Source of the DNA: Gossypium raimondii
Lineage: Eukaryota; Streptophyta; Magnoliopsida; Malvales; Malvaceae
Assembly: GCF_025698545.1 (NCBI RefSeq)
Contig: NC_068577.1
Span: 41,929,250 to 41,993,249, forward strand
DNA: 64,000 nucleotides
Direction of reading: 5' to 3'
Part shown: positions 1-12,529 of the stretch, one piece after another
How the letters are laid out: each line of letters starts with the position of its first letter
How positions within the stretch are numbered: position 1 is the first letter of the stretch
Position numbers and translations under genes: made by a program
Notes under the pieces: generated by a model
Databases searched by the model: none
Told to the model about the DNA's origin: nothing
Seen by the model: only the letters and a program-made list of their open reading frames with translations

Positions 1-2435
1 GGTAAAAATATACAAAGTAGCCTTGAAATGCGAATAGCTTTATTTAGTTTAAAGAAATTGTATTCTACAACTCTAAATAATTACAACTCATGTTTGATCC
101 TGAGGCTCCGCCTCTAGGTTGCCCCGTTGTATGCATATTACGACTAAGAAACAAATCTGTCATTACACGGTGGACTCTGGCCTGGTCCCTCAAACTCTTA
201 AATTTTCTCCTCTTACCTGCAACACATAATAGCACATACGTAAGTTCTAATAAAATTCGTAAGTTTTCATACCTTATGAACATAACGCAATCATGCTTGT
301 ATTTCACGGCTCAAAATTCACATTCTACTTGTCTATATTAGGATGGTTCATAAATCTCATTAGCGTATTATTTACATTATACGAACTGGCTCACTTGTAC
401 TTAACACATTATCTTCAATAACACCATCGCTTGTTTGTTTGTGCATATAAAGCTTCTACTGATAAGATTTCAATAGATACAATATCAGATTATAGATTTA
501 TAACTTTTGACCTCTTGGCGGATTATCCCTGTGAATTTTTTTTTCACTAGTTGCCTTTACGGACCCATTTTCGTTTGCTTCTTTGTGGAATTTCACTTGT
601 AGACTTAACAAAGGAAACCTATAGATAAATCCTTTAGCACATCTTGTACCATCAAATCTAGATAACCATATAAGATAGACCTTAGCAAATAGTTTTTGTT
701 ACGAATCGCTATTAGTAGCTAGTCCTACGAACTCATATTTGTAGTTCAATCCTTGTGGATTCATGTTCAACCCACATATATGGATTCATGCTTAGCAAAA
801 CATATCGGTGGATTCATAAGGAAAACTCCTATTACGGATTAATAAAGAAGATCTACTCATCTCAGTCAGAAGACAAATCTGGCGGATCATCATTTTCTGC
901 CTTTGTTCACAACAACAGATAACTTGTAGGCGGATTCTTAAGAGCAAATCCCCTATTCGTGGAATCATACATGAGGAATAGTCTTGACGGACTATCACAT
1001 TTTTCATACATGGACTCGTCTAAATAGATAGCTCGTACCTTTAGATTCGCACATAAAATAGATTACAAGTATTCAAACTTACTCTTGGTGGACTTAACAG
1101 ACGAATCTCAAATTTGTAGAGATATAGGTGTCATTGTACAAGTATAGATTCACATACATAACTTTATCTTGCGGACTTTCATTAGACCTTTCCATCTATG
1201 CACATCTAGCTGATTCATAAATGAGAACTGTTTTGCAGATCTTCCTGGATCTTGCCATGGTTATGGACTTGTATTCATTTGAACGTCCTATAAAGGGTTC
1301 TCATATTGGTGTGCATCTTTCTTCGTACGATCCACCCAAACCTCCACAAATCCTCCTTGTTAATTTGAACACTTACATGTTCCCCCATAAGGTTGGGATC
1401 ATTCTCCAATTCCGATTTGCATTTACATGCTCTACTAGAGGCAAATCACATATCATATTCACTTATCCGTCTTCCATCTCAAACACATTTTGACATCCCT
1501 CCTCTACACCACATAATCCACACACATACAATTCAAGCACAAATAATAAATCAATACTATTAATCATGCACAACATGCATTATGCCAATAATTCATCTAT
1601 ACCTCATGATAACTTAACTGTCATACACTTGCATGTTAATATATAACACATTTGACATACCAACATTTAGCCATTATATACTCATCATTTACCTGTCACT
1701 CAGTCAAACATACCTAGTGCACGTCACTAAAAATAATTTAGCATTCTTTTAAGACTGAGCTCTAGAACTCACCTAGAGGTTGACGCCAAATTCATGTACT
1801 AAGATTTTCCCTTGCTACACGAGCCTCTAGCTTACAAATATAATAACCATTTTAGAATGCCAGTGAAGATAATTCATCATCATAAGAATCATATTTTACT
1901 TACATTTAGAGGCCATTTAAATATCTAACCACAACCTTAACTAAAACAGAACAAATTCGATGTATAATTAAAATCTTTAACCTTTTTCCATTTTCTTAAA
2001 TTTGTTAGCACATGAAGGTTAAGAAGCTTACCAGCCTAATAAATTATCAATTACTTATGCACAAACTCTAACTTCTTTCCTCTATGCAGGCCATTCTTAA
2101 TCATTCTTACAACCAGACCCGCAAAGAAGATGAAGAAGGGACAGAAAGATAAAAGAGTAACACCAGAGAGTAATGTCTCTCCCTTATATAATACTCCCTC
2201 ACTTCATTCATCGGTTTCACATTTAATAGCCAAGTGTACATCCATAATCATCATGTCCCCCACTAAGACAAATTCCTAGTTCAAACTTAATAGAACCAAG
2301 GTTGAAATCAAACTTTTTCACAACTGGCTTGCCAATTCCCCTTATTTCTACTGGAACCTGCTCAAATTATAAACTTTTTAAATTAATACCCAAAATCATG
2401 ATTCTAACTTAAATTTGACATTTCAGGGTGTGACA
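1..2435 (-). mobile_element. LTR retroelement remnant, minus orientation
   Basis: Read on the minus strand, the segment begins at 2,435 with TGTCACACCCTGAAATGTC, a typical LTR start, and a TATA-like TATATAAGGG lies about 245 bases inside it (near 2,182-2,191). The other end is outside the window or eroded, so no target site duplication can be checked. Between about 515 and 1,170 a degenerate motif of the form GGCGGATT / TGGATTCAT recurs roughly every 40-80 bases. No coding sequence is recognisable; the short open frames here look like chance. Superfamily is not determined; the terminus resembles Ty3-type LTRs. Confidence 0.5.
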
Positions 2436-2440
2436 CCATC

Positions 2441-3848
2441 TCCAATTCATTTCCTACATTACAAACCATACAACTTTTCGTATTGTACTTGTTTTTCCTA
2501 TATTCAATCAATACATAGTTTCGACATTCAATACAGTCACATATTTCAATCCAATACATGCTCTCAATCACATTCACAACTACAATCCAATTAATTTTCC
2601 AAGCACATATATTACACATATACTCAATTTTATACTAAATATGATATATCTATTAAATCATACTATTTTCTATTCTATTCAATTTAGCCTCTGTCTCGAT
2701 ATTCAATATCAACCATAGCAATTCAATTCAAACAACAATTGACAAGTTACCTCCGTACCATATAATGTAAAATGTCATGAATATGTAGTAAATAAATTGA
2801 TCCTAACTTATAGAAATACAAAATGGAGGTTCCATATCACTCGTCAACAACTCTAAATTTTGTTTTCCCTCTCGATGGCCCAGTGTCGAAGTTAGCTACA
2901 TACATTCATAAAATATATATCAATATAAATTTCCAACCAATGCACAACCAATTACCAATTTATGCATAATTTTTAATTTATTCAATTTAGTCCCTAAATT
3001 TGGGACAAGTATATATTTTGACTTGTAGCCTCGGATTAAAATCTAATTTTACATATATTCATTAGGGAACCTTTACTTTCTATTCTTATAGAAATTTCAT
3101 AATATTTTTACGTTTTATTCAATTTGGTCTCTAATGTACGAAACTAACAATTAGACTAAATTAACTTTACAATCTAGTCCTTTTCATAATCTAAGCTTAA
3201 AATCTATCAATTTCAAGCCTAATTTTTCAAGAAATCAACAATGGAAACTTTAAAAAATTTAATAGTTTCACAAATTGGTACATGGACTAGCTAAATCAAG
3301 CTCCCATGATCTCAAATCTATAAAAATTACAAGAAAAAGTACCTAATTACCTTGAATAATTGTTGGTCGAAAGCTTGAAAGATTTTTTCTTTAATTTAGC
3401 TATGATGGACGGTGATATGTTGAAGAATATAGTGCAATTTTTCACTATCTCAACCTTTATATACATTGATTAATTATAGGTAATCTAACTTAATTACCTT
3501 AACTTGGTTTTATTAACTTAAAATTAACTATTATTTATTCTTAATAGGATATGGCATTAACCTCCACTAAGTCTCATTTGCATGGTCTAATTGTTATTTT
3601 GAATTTTTGATTAATTTCTATTTAGATCCTCAAGCCTTTTGACAATTAAAACTCTTTAACGATCGGACTTTACAATTTAGTCATTGAGCCTAAATTAACC
3701 ATAATTTCAGCTTAATTTCCTAAAAAAATTTCAATCCATCAATATGCTAACTTTGTAAATATCCCTATTTAATATTTATGGACTCGATTTAAGAAAACAA
3801 TATTCCAAAACTAAAGTTTTTGACACCATCGAAAACTGGATCGTTACA
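2441..3848 (-). mobile_element. LTR fragment, minus orientation
   Basis: The minus strand starts at 3,848 with TGTAACGATCCAGTTTTCG followed by GGTGTCAAAAAC. This is the same kind of terminus as the minus-strand LTR that starts at 26,313 (TGTAATAACCC, then GGTGTCAGAAACG). The far end could not be fixed and the left boundary is approximate. The interior is AT-rich with no protein signal. Confidence 0.45.
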
Positions 3849-4589
3849 AATCCTGAGTATAGAAATCTGATTGAAATGCTACAATGGTTATAAGAAGATT
3901 TGTAACTTCATTTTTGTTGGACCCTGAGAATAGGATGAATTTACTAAACCAGATTTGTTCTCTCAATTTCAATCACCGGGAAATAATCATGTATGACACT
4001 ATCTTCGTATTATTATTTTAATTAATTACATTTGTAATTAATTTTATAAATGAAGGATTTAAGGTCTATTTCTTTGTTTGTGTTTTTTTAATGTTCAATG
4101 GATTTCAAACAGGTGGAATTGCTTCTGTTATTGAAAGATTTAGCCATCCATTATTGCTTGCCCCAGAGTACATAAGTAATTTGCTAAACGAGATTGTTGA
4201 TTTTTATTTCAATCACCTTGCACAACTTTTCAAATTGGAAGTGAACATGTATGGAATTACCCTCTTTTCGTATTGTCTTCATTTGTAATTAATTTAAGGT
4301 GCATTTGTTTGTTTCCTCTTGAACTACTTTTATTTACATCCATTTGTTCGTTTTGTTTGATCTTTCTTTTTATGTTCAATATGGATTCGACAATTGCTTC
4401 TTCTTCTTAGTATAGTTTTGTAGGCTCTAACAGTGCAAATGGGCCTCCTTTATATTCAAGACTAAGACTTGCCACCACGGATTCGTTGGGACAACCATTA
4501 TATAAAAACTTCTCAATATTTCTATGTACACAATTGGTTGGTTTAACGATATGGTTCTTCTTGACTTCGTAGGTTTTTTTTTTAATGTA
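3849..4589. repeat. Unassigned segment with a diverged tandem duplication
   Basis: Two stretches, about 3,900-4,110 and 4,150-4,395, share order and wording: a 'GAATTTACTAAACCAGATT' / 'AATTTGCTAAACGAGATT' block, then 'TTTCAATCACC', an ATGTATG block, 'TTCGTATT', 'CATTTGTAATTAATTT' and 'TTTATGTTCAAT'. The copies are diverged and neither keeps a long frame, so I do not call a gene. A short open frame at 4,091-4,288 lies in the second copy, but I recognise no family in it. Confidence 0.35.
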
Positions 4590-6439
4590 GGCTATTGGAA
4601 AAATCCCAGTTTGAAAGCGGTTTTCTTGCACAGCAAAAAATTAAAATTTTGAAAACCAACCCAGTTTGTGAGATTTATAGTAATAAAATTTAACCGAATT
4701 GATACAAGTGTTTTTTACTTAATAGACTTTCATTGTTCCCTTCTTTCAACCAAATGATCTTCTCTTCTATTCTCGTACTAACTGAATCGAAACACAGAAC
4801 TAGAAAATGTTTTCTCTCCTTTTGGGGTGAAAACAAAAATTCTCTTTTCTTAATAGAAACTAGTAGAATTGTTATTCCAGAAAAATATATGTAATAGTTG
4901 AGAATAATTTTTTTAAATTTTTTTGGCAGAATAAAAATCTCTCAAAGTTGTATTAATAGCTCTATTGGTATCATCTATTTATAGGAAGAGAAGGTAGAAC
5001 ACTTGTTGAGTTGTAGTGGTTTATTTTAAATAGAAAAACAACATCCTACTTAGAATAGGACTAGGGTGGACAACACACCCTGTAACAACCCGATCTTGAC
5101 CCTAATCAGACAAAGTGGTTTTTGGACCACAAATCCAGGTCAAAAAATATTTTAAAATTATTTTTGATATTTGCAGTATGTGAATTACTATGTGTAAAAA
5201 TTTTGTATAAAAATTTGATCGTTTGAGTGCACAATTTGATAAAAAGGGCTTAATCGCGTAAAATAAAAATTTAAGGGTTAAATTTAAAAGCACCCAATTG
5301 TTGTTGTCTTTTAAAAATAAGGGTTATAAATGGAAATTAGGCCATTTAATAGTTAATGGGCTGCAATGGTCTAAATTACCCTTAAGTTATATGTTTTATA
5401 ATTAATTAAACAAAGGTTAAAGTAGTCATTAAGTAATTAAAATATATATTAGTTAAAATAACTTAAAAAAGATGATTTTATCATCTTCTCCAAGCCGAAT
5501 GTTAAGAAAAAAGAAGCTCAACTATGGCTTTCTAAAGTTCGGCCATATCCTTGCTTAATTAAAGGTTTGTTTTTGTTCGGTTTTTAAAAAATTTTACGTT
5601 TTTGAGATCGTTGCTTTGTGTACTACAAGACTCATGCGTTAATTTTAGAATTTGGTGTTGATTTTGTGATATGCCATTGATGAATGCTTGAGCTTTATGA
5701 TAGTTGATGATGAAATATGAAAGATATGTGAAAGATTAACGTGTTTTGTCTTTGAATTTTTGGTGAAATTGAGTAATTAGGGCTAAATTGTGAAATTAAA
5801 ATTTTGAGGGACTAAAATATGAAATAAATGAAATTTGTGGACTTGTATGAGCACTAGGGACATTCGGCCTTTCTATAGTATGGGCAAATTTTGTGTATTT
5901 TGTGTTTTATGTAATAGGGACTAAATTGCAAAAAAATGTAAATATTAGGGGTAAAATGGTAATTTTCCCAATTATGTGTTTTTGGACTAAATTGAATGTA
6001 ATAATATTTAATTTATCTCATTTTGAATATATTTAGATCAAGAACCAAAGAAATTGGAGTTAGATCGAGGAAAAGTTAAAGTAAATCGACTAATAAATAG
6101 GTTCGATTTTACAACGTGTCGAGGTAAGTCTATTAGCTATTTAATGTCATAAAAATCAGAATATAGGTATGTATATGTGATGTATTTTGATTAATTATAA
6201 TTTAAAATATGTTGGTTGAAAAATTAAAAGTATGAGTGAATTATATGCATTATTGTTACATGTTGAATCATAGGTATATACTTATATGGTCATTTGAATT
6301 TAGTTAAAGTATGAAGGTATATAAGGATATAAAATTATAAATGTTATCAAATTTAGTTGGAGTATAAAAGTTTTATATTTTTATATGTACAAGTTTCAAT
6401 TTATACATGTATATACAAGTATAAAGTATTGGTTTAATA

Positions 6440-6615
6440 AAAGGTATATATATATGTGTGTGTGTGTGTACTTAAGATTCAGAAATAAACATAGGTTTAT
6501 ATTGGTAGAAAACTTTGTATTGGATCTATAATATGCAAATATACATGTATATGTCCTTGTATTGAATTCGGTATGCCATTTATACAAGTTTATATGAGGT
6601 TCAATTATGCAAATA

Positions 6616-6654
<39 letters not shown>

Positions 6655-6819
6655 AATGAGTTTAAGTATGAAATTTATATATGTATAATGGAGGTTCGAT
6701 TATGTATGTATATTCATGTAAAAATTCTTGAATGGGATTGAAGATATGAAATTATTAGTTTGGAATATCATAAGGTGTTTGAATGCATGATATTAGGTAG
6801 TAGGCTTTAATGTGTTAAG

Positions 6820-6858
<39 letters not shown>
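6440..6858. repeat. AT/GT microsatellites in the solo LTR
   Basis: There are dinucleotide runs: (TA)n joined to (TG)n at about 6,447-6,470, a long (AT)n at about 6,617-6,650, and another at about 6,821-6,859. They are simple sequence inside the LTR interior with no coding role. Confidence 0.85.
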
Positions 6859-6862
<4 letters not shown>

Positions 6863-7014
6863 CGGATGTATAATTAAGTTATTGAGCTGAATTTGATGTC
6901 TGAACTTTATATACCTATGTGGATTAAAGATATAATTTATAAATTATTGAGTTGAATTTTTATGTGGATAATATATACAAATATGAGATATAACTTCTGT
7001 GAATTGAGATTTTA

Positions 7015-7172
7015 GGCTCAGTGCCTATCAGGTTTATTGCCAGTGAAACAATATCAGACTTTACGTCTAGCAGGCTTAATGCCGGTGAAACAATATCAGA
7101 CTTTACGTCTAGCAGGCTTAATGCCGGTGAAACATTTCAGACTATATGTCTAGCAGGCTAAGTGCCAGTGAA
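7015..7172 (+). repeat. 42-bp tandem repeat with GGC-loop-GCC hairpins
   Basis: A unit beginning GCCRGTGAAAC recurs at 7,039, 7,081, 7,123 and 7,164, giving a period of 42 (last step 41). Each unit carries GGC, a 5-base loop, then GCC (7,015-7,025, 7,073-7,083, 7,115-7,125, 7,156-7,166). The loop sequence varies (TCAGT, TTAAT, TTAAT, TAAGT) while the arms are kept. Confidence 0.85.
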
Positions 7173-9735
7173 TCTGTTTAAAGAATGTGATTAAGTGTAC
7201 AGTTATATGATTTTGGTTATCTTTAATTGATGAGCATATATACCTTCGACTAAGTGTGTTTAATGAATATGTACATATTCAGTCTATGCATTTGTAAAAA
7301 TATACATACATGCTTTCGATTTATGCAGTCGATAAATGTATACATATAAATATTCGGTATATGTATTTGATAAGTATCTACATATGCATTTGAAATGTAT
7401 ACACCTCTATTTATAATTATTTGATGAAGATGAATGCATTTGGTCACATGTGTTAGATTTGTATTTGGTTATAAGTTTATTATGAGTATACATACAGTTG
7501 GATATGATATGTGTATAACATACATATATGCTCGGTTATATTCATTTGGTTGTAATGTTGTTTGGTATAAATATATATATTCAATTGAACGCATTTTATT
7601 GGTACATATATTTGACTATAAATAAAATGGTCTCGAGTACAAGTAAATGTATAAATATTAATTATATGTGTTAATTGCAATCTCAAGAAATTAAATTAAA
7701 AAGTTATATTATTTCTATATATATATTTCATTATGCAATAGACTTACTAAGCTATAAAAGCTTACTTTGTTTGTTTATGTCTTTCATTTTATATACTTAA
7801 AGATCAAGCTTCAAGCTCGGGGATCATCAAGCAAGATCATCACTCTATCTCTTGTTTAGGTATTAAACTGTTTAAATTTTAATTATGGCATGTACATGCT
7901 AGATAAATGTTTTGGAAAGTCGTACTTTGATATATTGTATATGAAATTAATAGTCATCTGAAAATTACTTATATTCTTATGCTTTAACTGGATTGTAATT
8001 TTAAAGAGAAGTTTAAAATTTTACATGTTTAATATTAGACCTAGCAATTTATATGTAAAATTAAAATTATTGAACTATCTTGAATGTCATTCTAAGTTCA
8101 TTTTGATTAGTAATGCCTCTTAACCCTAATTCGATGACCGATACGGGTTAGGGGTGTTACACACCCTAGTATTCCTACTAAGGTTGCCGCCCCCTTCATG
8201 TCCATGAGGAGTTTTTGGACCTCTCTCATATCGAGTCCAATTACGAGTACTTCTTAGGCCTTTTTAACTCATTACTCTTTAATGTGATCCAACCTGATTC
8301 AATTTTTCTATTTCCAAAAATAAACTTTAATATTTATATATAAAACAATTTTCTCATCCTTATTTTACCCCTTACAAAATTTTGACGATTTTATCCCTGA
8401 TAAAATTTTAACAATTTTGCCCTTGGTAAAATTTCGAAAAAAATATGTTCAATATTTTACAACTCAACATGTTCACTATGACTGAATGGTTTATTTCCAC
8501 TTTCGGGTTTTAAAATAGCCCAAAAACATAAACTCGTTCTTCCGATAAATTTTTTACGTAATCCGTATAGGATTGTAAATGGATCATTTCCATTTTTAGA
8601 AACCTATATTTATTTTCAAATCATTTCATTTCTTCATTTTGGAGAAAACCATAATCATTCATGAATGTTTCTCATTTCTCATTTTTTATTCATTCCTCTC
8701 ATTTCTATTCAAAGACGCAATTCATTTTTGGTTTCAACGAGCTAGCGGAGGGACTGATTGGACATATGTGGTTGAGGCTCAAATGATTTATAATTAAGTT
8801 CCAACTTTTCGTCTATTAATTATAAACTCATTTAGTCACAAATTTATTCCACTATAGTATCATGACTGAGCTCTCCCCAACGACATACCATTACGAAAGT
8901 AACTAATCAATGCTCGTCCAATGACCTTGTCATAAGTGTGTTACCCTCATAAGATATCCTTGAGCCCTTCGGGATACTATTCGCTCTCTCAATATGATCC
9001 TATTTTATCTCATGGTAACCATTACATATTCCTTCATGAAAATTCAATCACAATCAAATAGTGATCAAGTCATCCATCACAAAAATGAACGACCCATGGC
9101 TACGTTTACTTTTCATCAACCATGTAATGCCAATGAGAGGATATCATTTGCCCATGTTTTGGGCTATGAATTCCACTTTTGTGCATGACACTACATACTA
9201 TAGAAGTCTCACACCCAACGCACCAACTTTTGGTTCCTTATCTATATGAACTTAGGCTTTTACTTTCATCAAAGTGTACGAGTCACGTATACATAGTCCG
9301 CCATCCACTCAGGATTTAGGTATGCCACATTATGAATACCACAAGTGAATGAATCCATAAACAGATTTAAGATCTATTTTGCTTGGGTCATTTCTGATGT
9401 ACTGTCGGTCCAATCAGTCACATATATGTCTCTATCTTCTGGAAGTCATCCGCTCCGATTTCCAAGACAATGCATTTTCCCAATTGGACTTGACAAACAA
9501 CATATTAGTCTTTTAATCGGTTTGCTCATTTCTGATTAGACTAAGAACATGTTTAGGTTCATCTACTAATACAAGTTGTCTTTTTGTATCACGATCTGAC
9601 CACGTATTACCGCTTAGTATTAGTTAAACATTAGACAACCAATGAGCAACATTTGCTTCCATTTTTCTTTGCGTGCAAAAACCATTTTGAGGACAGTAAT
9701 ACAAAGTATATTAATCGTAATCAATGAATGCAATC

Positions 9736-10229
9736 TATTCGAAAAAATTACAAGTGTACTTAAATGAAAACAGTACAGTTAGGGCACGAGATCCAACACA
9801 AACTTCATATGGGCTTCAACAAAGGCAGCTTCAACAAGAAGATGATGAGCTTGAGTGTGCAATTTTAGTGGCTCATGAATCTATCCATCTTATTGAGAAT
9901 CATCCTTAGAGTAAAGATTCATTGTGTTCTGATGAGGTAGGTATTATTAACCTTCTAGTAACACAAAAGATTATGCTTTTCAAGTCAAGGACCATGTTAA
10001 AGTTTTCATAATTATATAAATTTCATTTTTTTCTTGGGAAAAGTTGGTCATTATCTCAAATAAAGAGCTTGATTAAATAATTACGCCGAAACCCAAATTT
10101 TTAGCCAAATTTTTAAAGTTAGTTCGTATCTCCCTTCTTATGAGCAATGTGGTCTAAGTAAGAACATTGATTTTGGCTTATATGCTTGATTGAAATGCTA
10201 CAATGGAATCCTATAGTAGCAGAGCATTC
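9736..10229. other. Unassigned sequence between repeats
   Basis: No recognised gene. A short open frame (9,724-9,909, +) encodes a polar, Q/E-rich stretch that I cannot assign to a family. The phrase 'TTGATTGAAATGCTACAATGG' near 10,185-10,206 also occurs near 3,870-3,886, suggesting that both sides belonged to one older sequence before the TGTTGG-family LTR landed between them. Confidence 0.3.
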
Positions 10230-10548
10230 TAATCATATTTTTATGGAGGAGAACTGATGGAAGCAGAATGGCGTTGTGGCTGGAAGTAGGGAGCAAAAGA
10301 AGAAGAAAAATGGTGGAAGTAGAGGGTGGCATGGAGGGAGAGAAGATGATGACCAATAGTGAGGGTAAAATGGTCAAACATGTTGATGTGATGTGCACAA
10401 TTAGCTACCGTTAGGGATTTAACGTGTGAGTGACTAAAATGAAAGATTTCTCTAATGGAAGTGACTAAATTACAAGTATTTTTATTTGGGTGACCAAAAT
10501 GAAAGTGCCCAAAAAGTTGGGTGACCAACTAAGTAGTTTACCCTTTAA
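10230..10548 (-). repeat. Single arm of a dispersed 'GGTCACCCAA' repeat
   Basis: On the minus strand the block starts with GGGTAAACTACTTAGTTGG and continues with repeated phrases of the type TTTGGTCACCCAA / TTTAGTCACTCA. This resembles the inverted-repeat arms of dispersed plant DNA elements (compare the arm at 62,800). I could not find a matching second arm nearby, so it is a fragment. Open frames on the minus strand here (10,198-10,528) translate this repeat and are not genes. Confidence 0.4.
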
Positions 10549-11205
10549 AAAAAGGTAAATTACATCAATAGTCACAAAATTATGGGTAAATTTTCGTTAT
10601 AAGAAAAAGAAAAATTCTAAATATATATATATATTTATTTACAATTTGAGTTTTGAAAATAATTTAAATGAATTGAAAATTTGAATTGGGTCTGAAAATT
10701 GAAATTTTGAATTGGGTCTGAAAAAAGAAAATTTTGTGGTATAGTTTGAATGTTTTTGCTAAAGAAATGGCATTAGAGTTGATTTCACAAGCCTTTGTAA
10801 TAACAGTTTTCAATGTTCTTCAAGAACTTATACTTAAAAATATTACTAATTTGGTTTTGCAAGATACAAAGGAAGCATGTGATAATCTAACTTTTTTTTT
10901 TTTGATTTGTTATTGGATTCTACTGAATGATAATTTTCTTTATTTCCCATACATATTAGTTCTACAACAACATATTTGATATTTTATTTTTATTTTTAAA
11001 TAATTTTGGAATTTTTTAATTTTTGTATAGAATAATTGTCAAATTGATAGAAAATATAAAAATTGAGGATTAAAATTGTTATTATACCAACTAAAAAGTG
11101 ATATTTAACAATTAGGTGAACAATTTGTAAAAGTTTTTTTAGTTAAGTGGTAAAATGAAAATTTACTAATAATTTAGTGAGTAATGGTATAATTTACTCC
11201 TTTTA
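10549..11205. mobile_element. Non-autonomous inverted-repeat (MITE-like) element
   Basis: The left arm (about 10,549-10,600, AAAGGTAAATTACATCA...GGGTAAATTTTCGTT) pairs with the right arm (about 11,150-11,205, whose complement reads AAGGAGTAAATTATACC...AGTAAATTTTCATTTT). The arms match over about 50 bases with scattered differences. The 660-base body has no transposase. No clear target duplication was identified. It lies about 460 bases upstream of the J-domain gene. Confidence 0.5.
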
Positions 11206-11294
11206 TCATTTTAAAAGTAAAAGATAAAGAGATTAAAAATTAAAAATCATGAAAGAAATTCTTAAAATGGCGGAGATAAAAGCAAAAGAAGAAG

Positions 11295-11302
11295 TTCTAG
11301 AA
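11295..11302 (+). promoter_or_regulatory. Possible minimal heat-shock element
   Basis: TTCTAGAA is the two-unit core (TTCnnGAA) of a heat-shock element, about 365 bases upstream of the J-domain start codon. The third unit is not in correct phase, so this may be coincidence. Confidence 0.25.
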
Positions 11303-11603
11303 ACTTAAAACTAAAACAAAAAGGAAATTGAGAGATGAAATGGCAGGTGAGCATGAAGTAGCAGATATAACCGTAAACACAACCCACGATTTTCTGATGA
11401 AAACTATTGAAACGTAGGTAAAATACAAGACATACTTAGATTAATATAAATTATAACAATACTGTATTTTTAGTTAAATCGAAGTTCAGAATTGAAAATA
11501 AATTATTTGAGTCAAAGTTGAATTTGTTTGAAATGAATTCATAATTTACGAATACCTTTGACCCCTATAAGTACAAACGCCTCTCCCCTCGTACAACCAG
11601 AGA

Positions 11604-11610
11604 TATAAAA
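11604..11610 (+). promoter_or_regulatory. TATA box of the J-domain gene
   Basis: TATAAAA lies 56 bases before the start codon and is the best TATA match upstream. It implies a very short 5' leader of roughly 25-35 bases. Confidence 0.5.
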
Positions 11611-11665
11611 TAAAATAAATAAACATTTTTATTTTACCATCTTACCCTTCCTCTGTCATTTCCCA

Positions 11666-12079
11666 ATGTATGCAATTGCAACCTTCTCTTCCCCCCCCGC
11701 CGTTACAACCCTCAACAACACCTATTCGGTTTCGCGATCGAAGAAGACGGTCACCGTCAGAAATTCGGCACAGACGGAGAACAAGGTTGTGGTGGCCGCG
11801 GCGGCGGCAGGAAGCTTGTATGAGATACTAAGGGTGGAGAGAACGGCATCGTTTAACGAGATCAAGACGGCGTACCGGAGTTTGGCCAAGGTTTTCCATC
11901 CAGACGCGATGGGATCATCATCGGACGGCCGTGATTTCATAGAGATACGCAACGCGTACGCCACGTTGTCGGATCCGACGGCGAGGGCCATGTACGATAT
12001 GTCGTTGGCGCCACGTTGGATGCGGGTCAGGACTCGGGTTTACCCGACTCGAAGATGGGAAACTGATCAGTGCTGGTAG
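11666..12079 (+). CDS. Chloroplast J-domain protein, DnaJ11-like
   Basis: This is a single-exon gene of 137 residues. Residues about 50-112 form a complete J domain: a helix I start 'SLYEIL', helix II 'EIKTAYRSLAKVF', the catalytic HPD tripeptide (H-P-D in 'VFHPDAMG'), then 'FIEIRNAYATLSDPTARAMYD'. J domains stimulate the ATPase of Hsp70 partners. The first 48 or so residues are rich in Ser, Thr, Ala and basic residues with few acids, as expected of a chloroplast transit peptide. The short J-only architecture with the 'IEI-NAYATLSDP' signature is that of the plant DnaJ11/J20 group of stromal co-chaperones. The length is slightly below the usual 150-200 residues, and the C-terminus is a short Arg-rich tail. 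The coding sequence is clearly GC-richer than its surroundings. The start is the first ATG after the TATA box. Plastid location is inferred. Confidence 0.9.
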   Translation: MYAIATFSSPPAVTTLNNTYSVSRSKKTVTVRNSAQTENKVVVAAAAAGSLYEILRVERTASFNEIKTAYRSLAKVFHPDAMGSSSDGRDFIEIRNAYATLSDPTARAMYDMSLAPRWMRVRTRVYPTRRWETDQCW

Positions 12080-12529
12080 AAAAATTGACTAGAGGGAATT
12101 AATTTCTGTTACTCGGGTTTTTATTTTTTGTGAAAAAAAGAACAAAATGTAGGAATTTTTCGACACAGCATCGCAGGTGTTGGCAATGTTGTTAGAAATT
12201 GCTGTAAATTCTTCTTCTTCTTTTTTTGTTTTATCCTCAGGAGTCTAGTAAATACACATTTATCATATCCTTCTCCTTTGTAGCTTTTGTAGAAAACAAG
12301 AAATTGAAAATGGATTTAAAGCTTGTTTTGCCGTAGAGTTCATGTGTAAAACTATAATCACGGGTTTTGTATTAAATGGCATATTGTATTTTATTTTTAT
12401 TTAAAATTAGATAAATGGGAAAGAATGCAAATTTCGTTAAAAATATATGTTAATAAAGGATTATTTGGTTTTTCAAAAAAATAATTTATATAAATGATCT
12501 ATGTAGGACAGATAAAAGTATCTTGGAAG
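12080..12529. other. 3' flank of the J-domain gene
   Basis: This is the likely 3' untranslated region, T-rich with AATAAA-like words, followed by AT-rich spacer. I see no further gene. Confidence 0.4.

Larger units (their letters stand above)
5081..8161 (+). mobile_element. Solo LTR with CACCC target duplication
   Basis: It starts TGTAACAACCCGATC and ends GGGTTAGGGGTGTTACA. CACCC lies immediately before (5,076-5,080) and after (8,162-8,166), a perfect 5-bp target site duplication. No gag or pol and no second LTR lie between, so this is a 3,081-base solo LTR. The termini match the elements at 22,599-25,741 and 44,634-49,427, defining one LTR family. It lies inside an older TGTTGG-family LTR. 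It contains a 42-bp tandem repeat and several AT/GT microsatellites. Confidence 0.88.
4590..9735 (+). mobile_element. LTR of the TGTTGG family, split by a later insertion
   Basis: Two pieces (about 4,590-5,080 and 8,167-9,735) match, in order, the element at 20,068-22,413. Shared blocks include 'GGAGGGACT', the stretch around 'CCAATGACCT-GTCAT', 'GTGTTACCCTCAT-GATATCCTTGA' and 'AATGCCAATGAGAGGATATCATT'. The left end (GCTATTGGAAAAAT) is an eroded TGTTGGAAAAAT. Removing the 3,081-base insertion leaves about 2.06 kb, against 2,346 bases for the cleaner copy. Short open frames at 8,994-9,539 are chance frames in this LTR. Boundaries at both outer ends are approximate. Confidence 0.6.

Noticed and set aside
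10198..10528. His/Ser-rich minus-strand open frames
   Set aside because: They translate a dispersed repeat arm of the GGTCACCCAA type.
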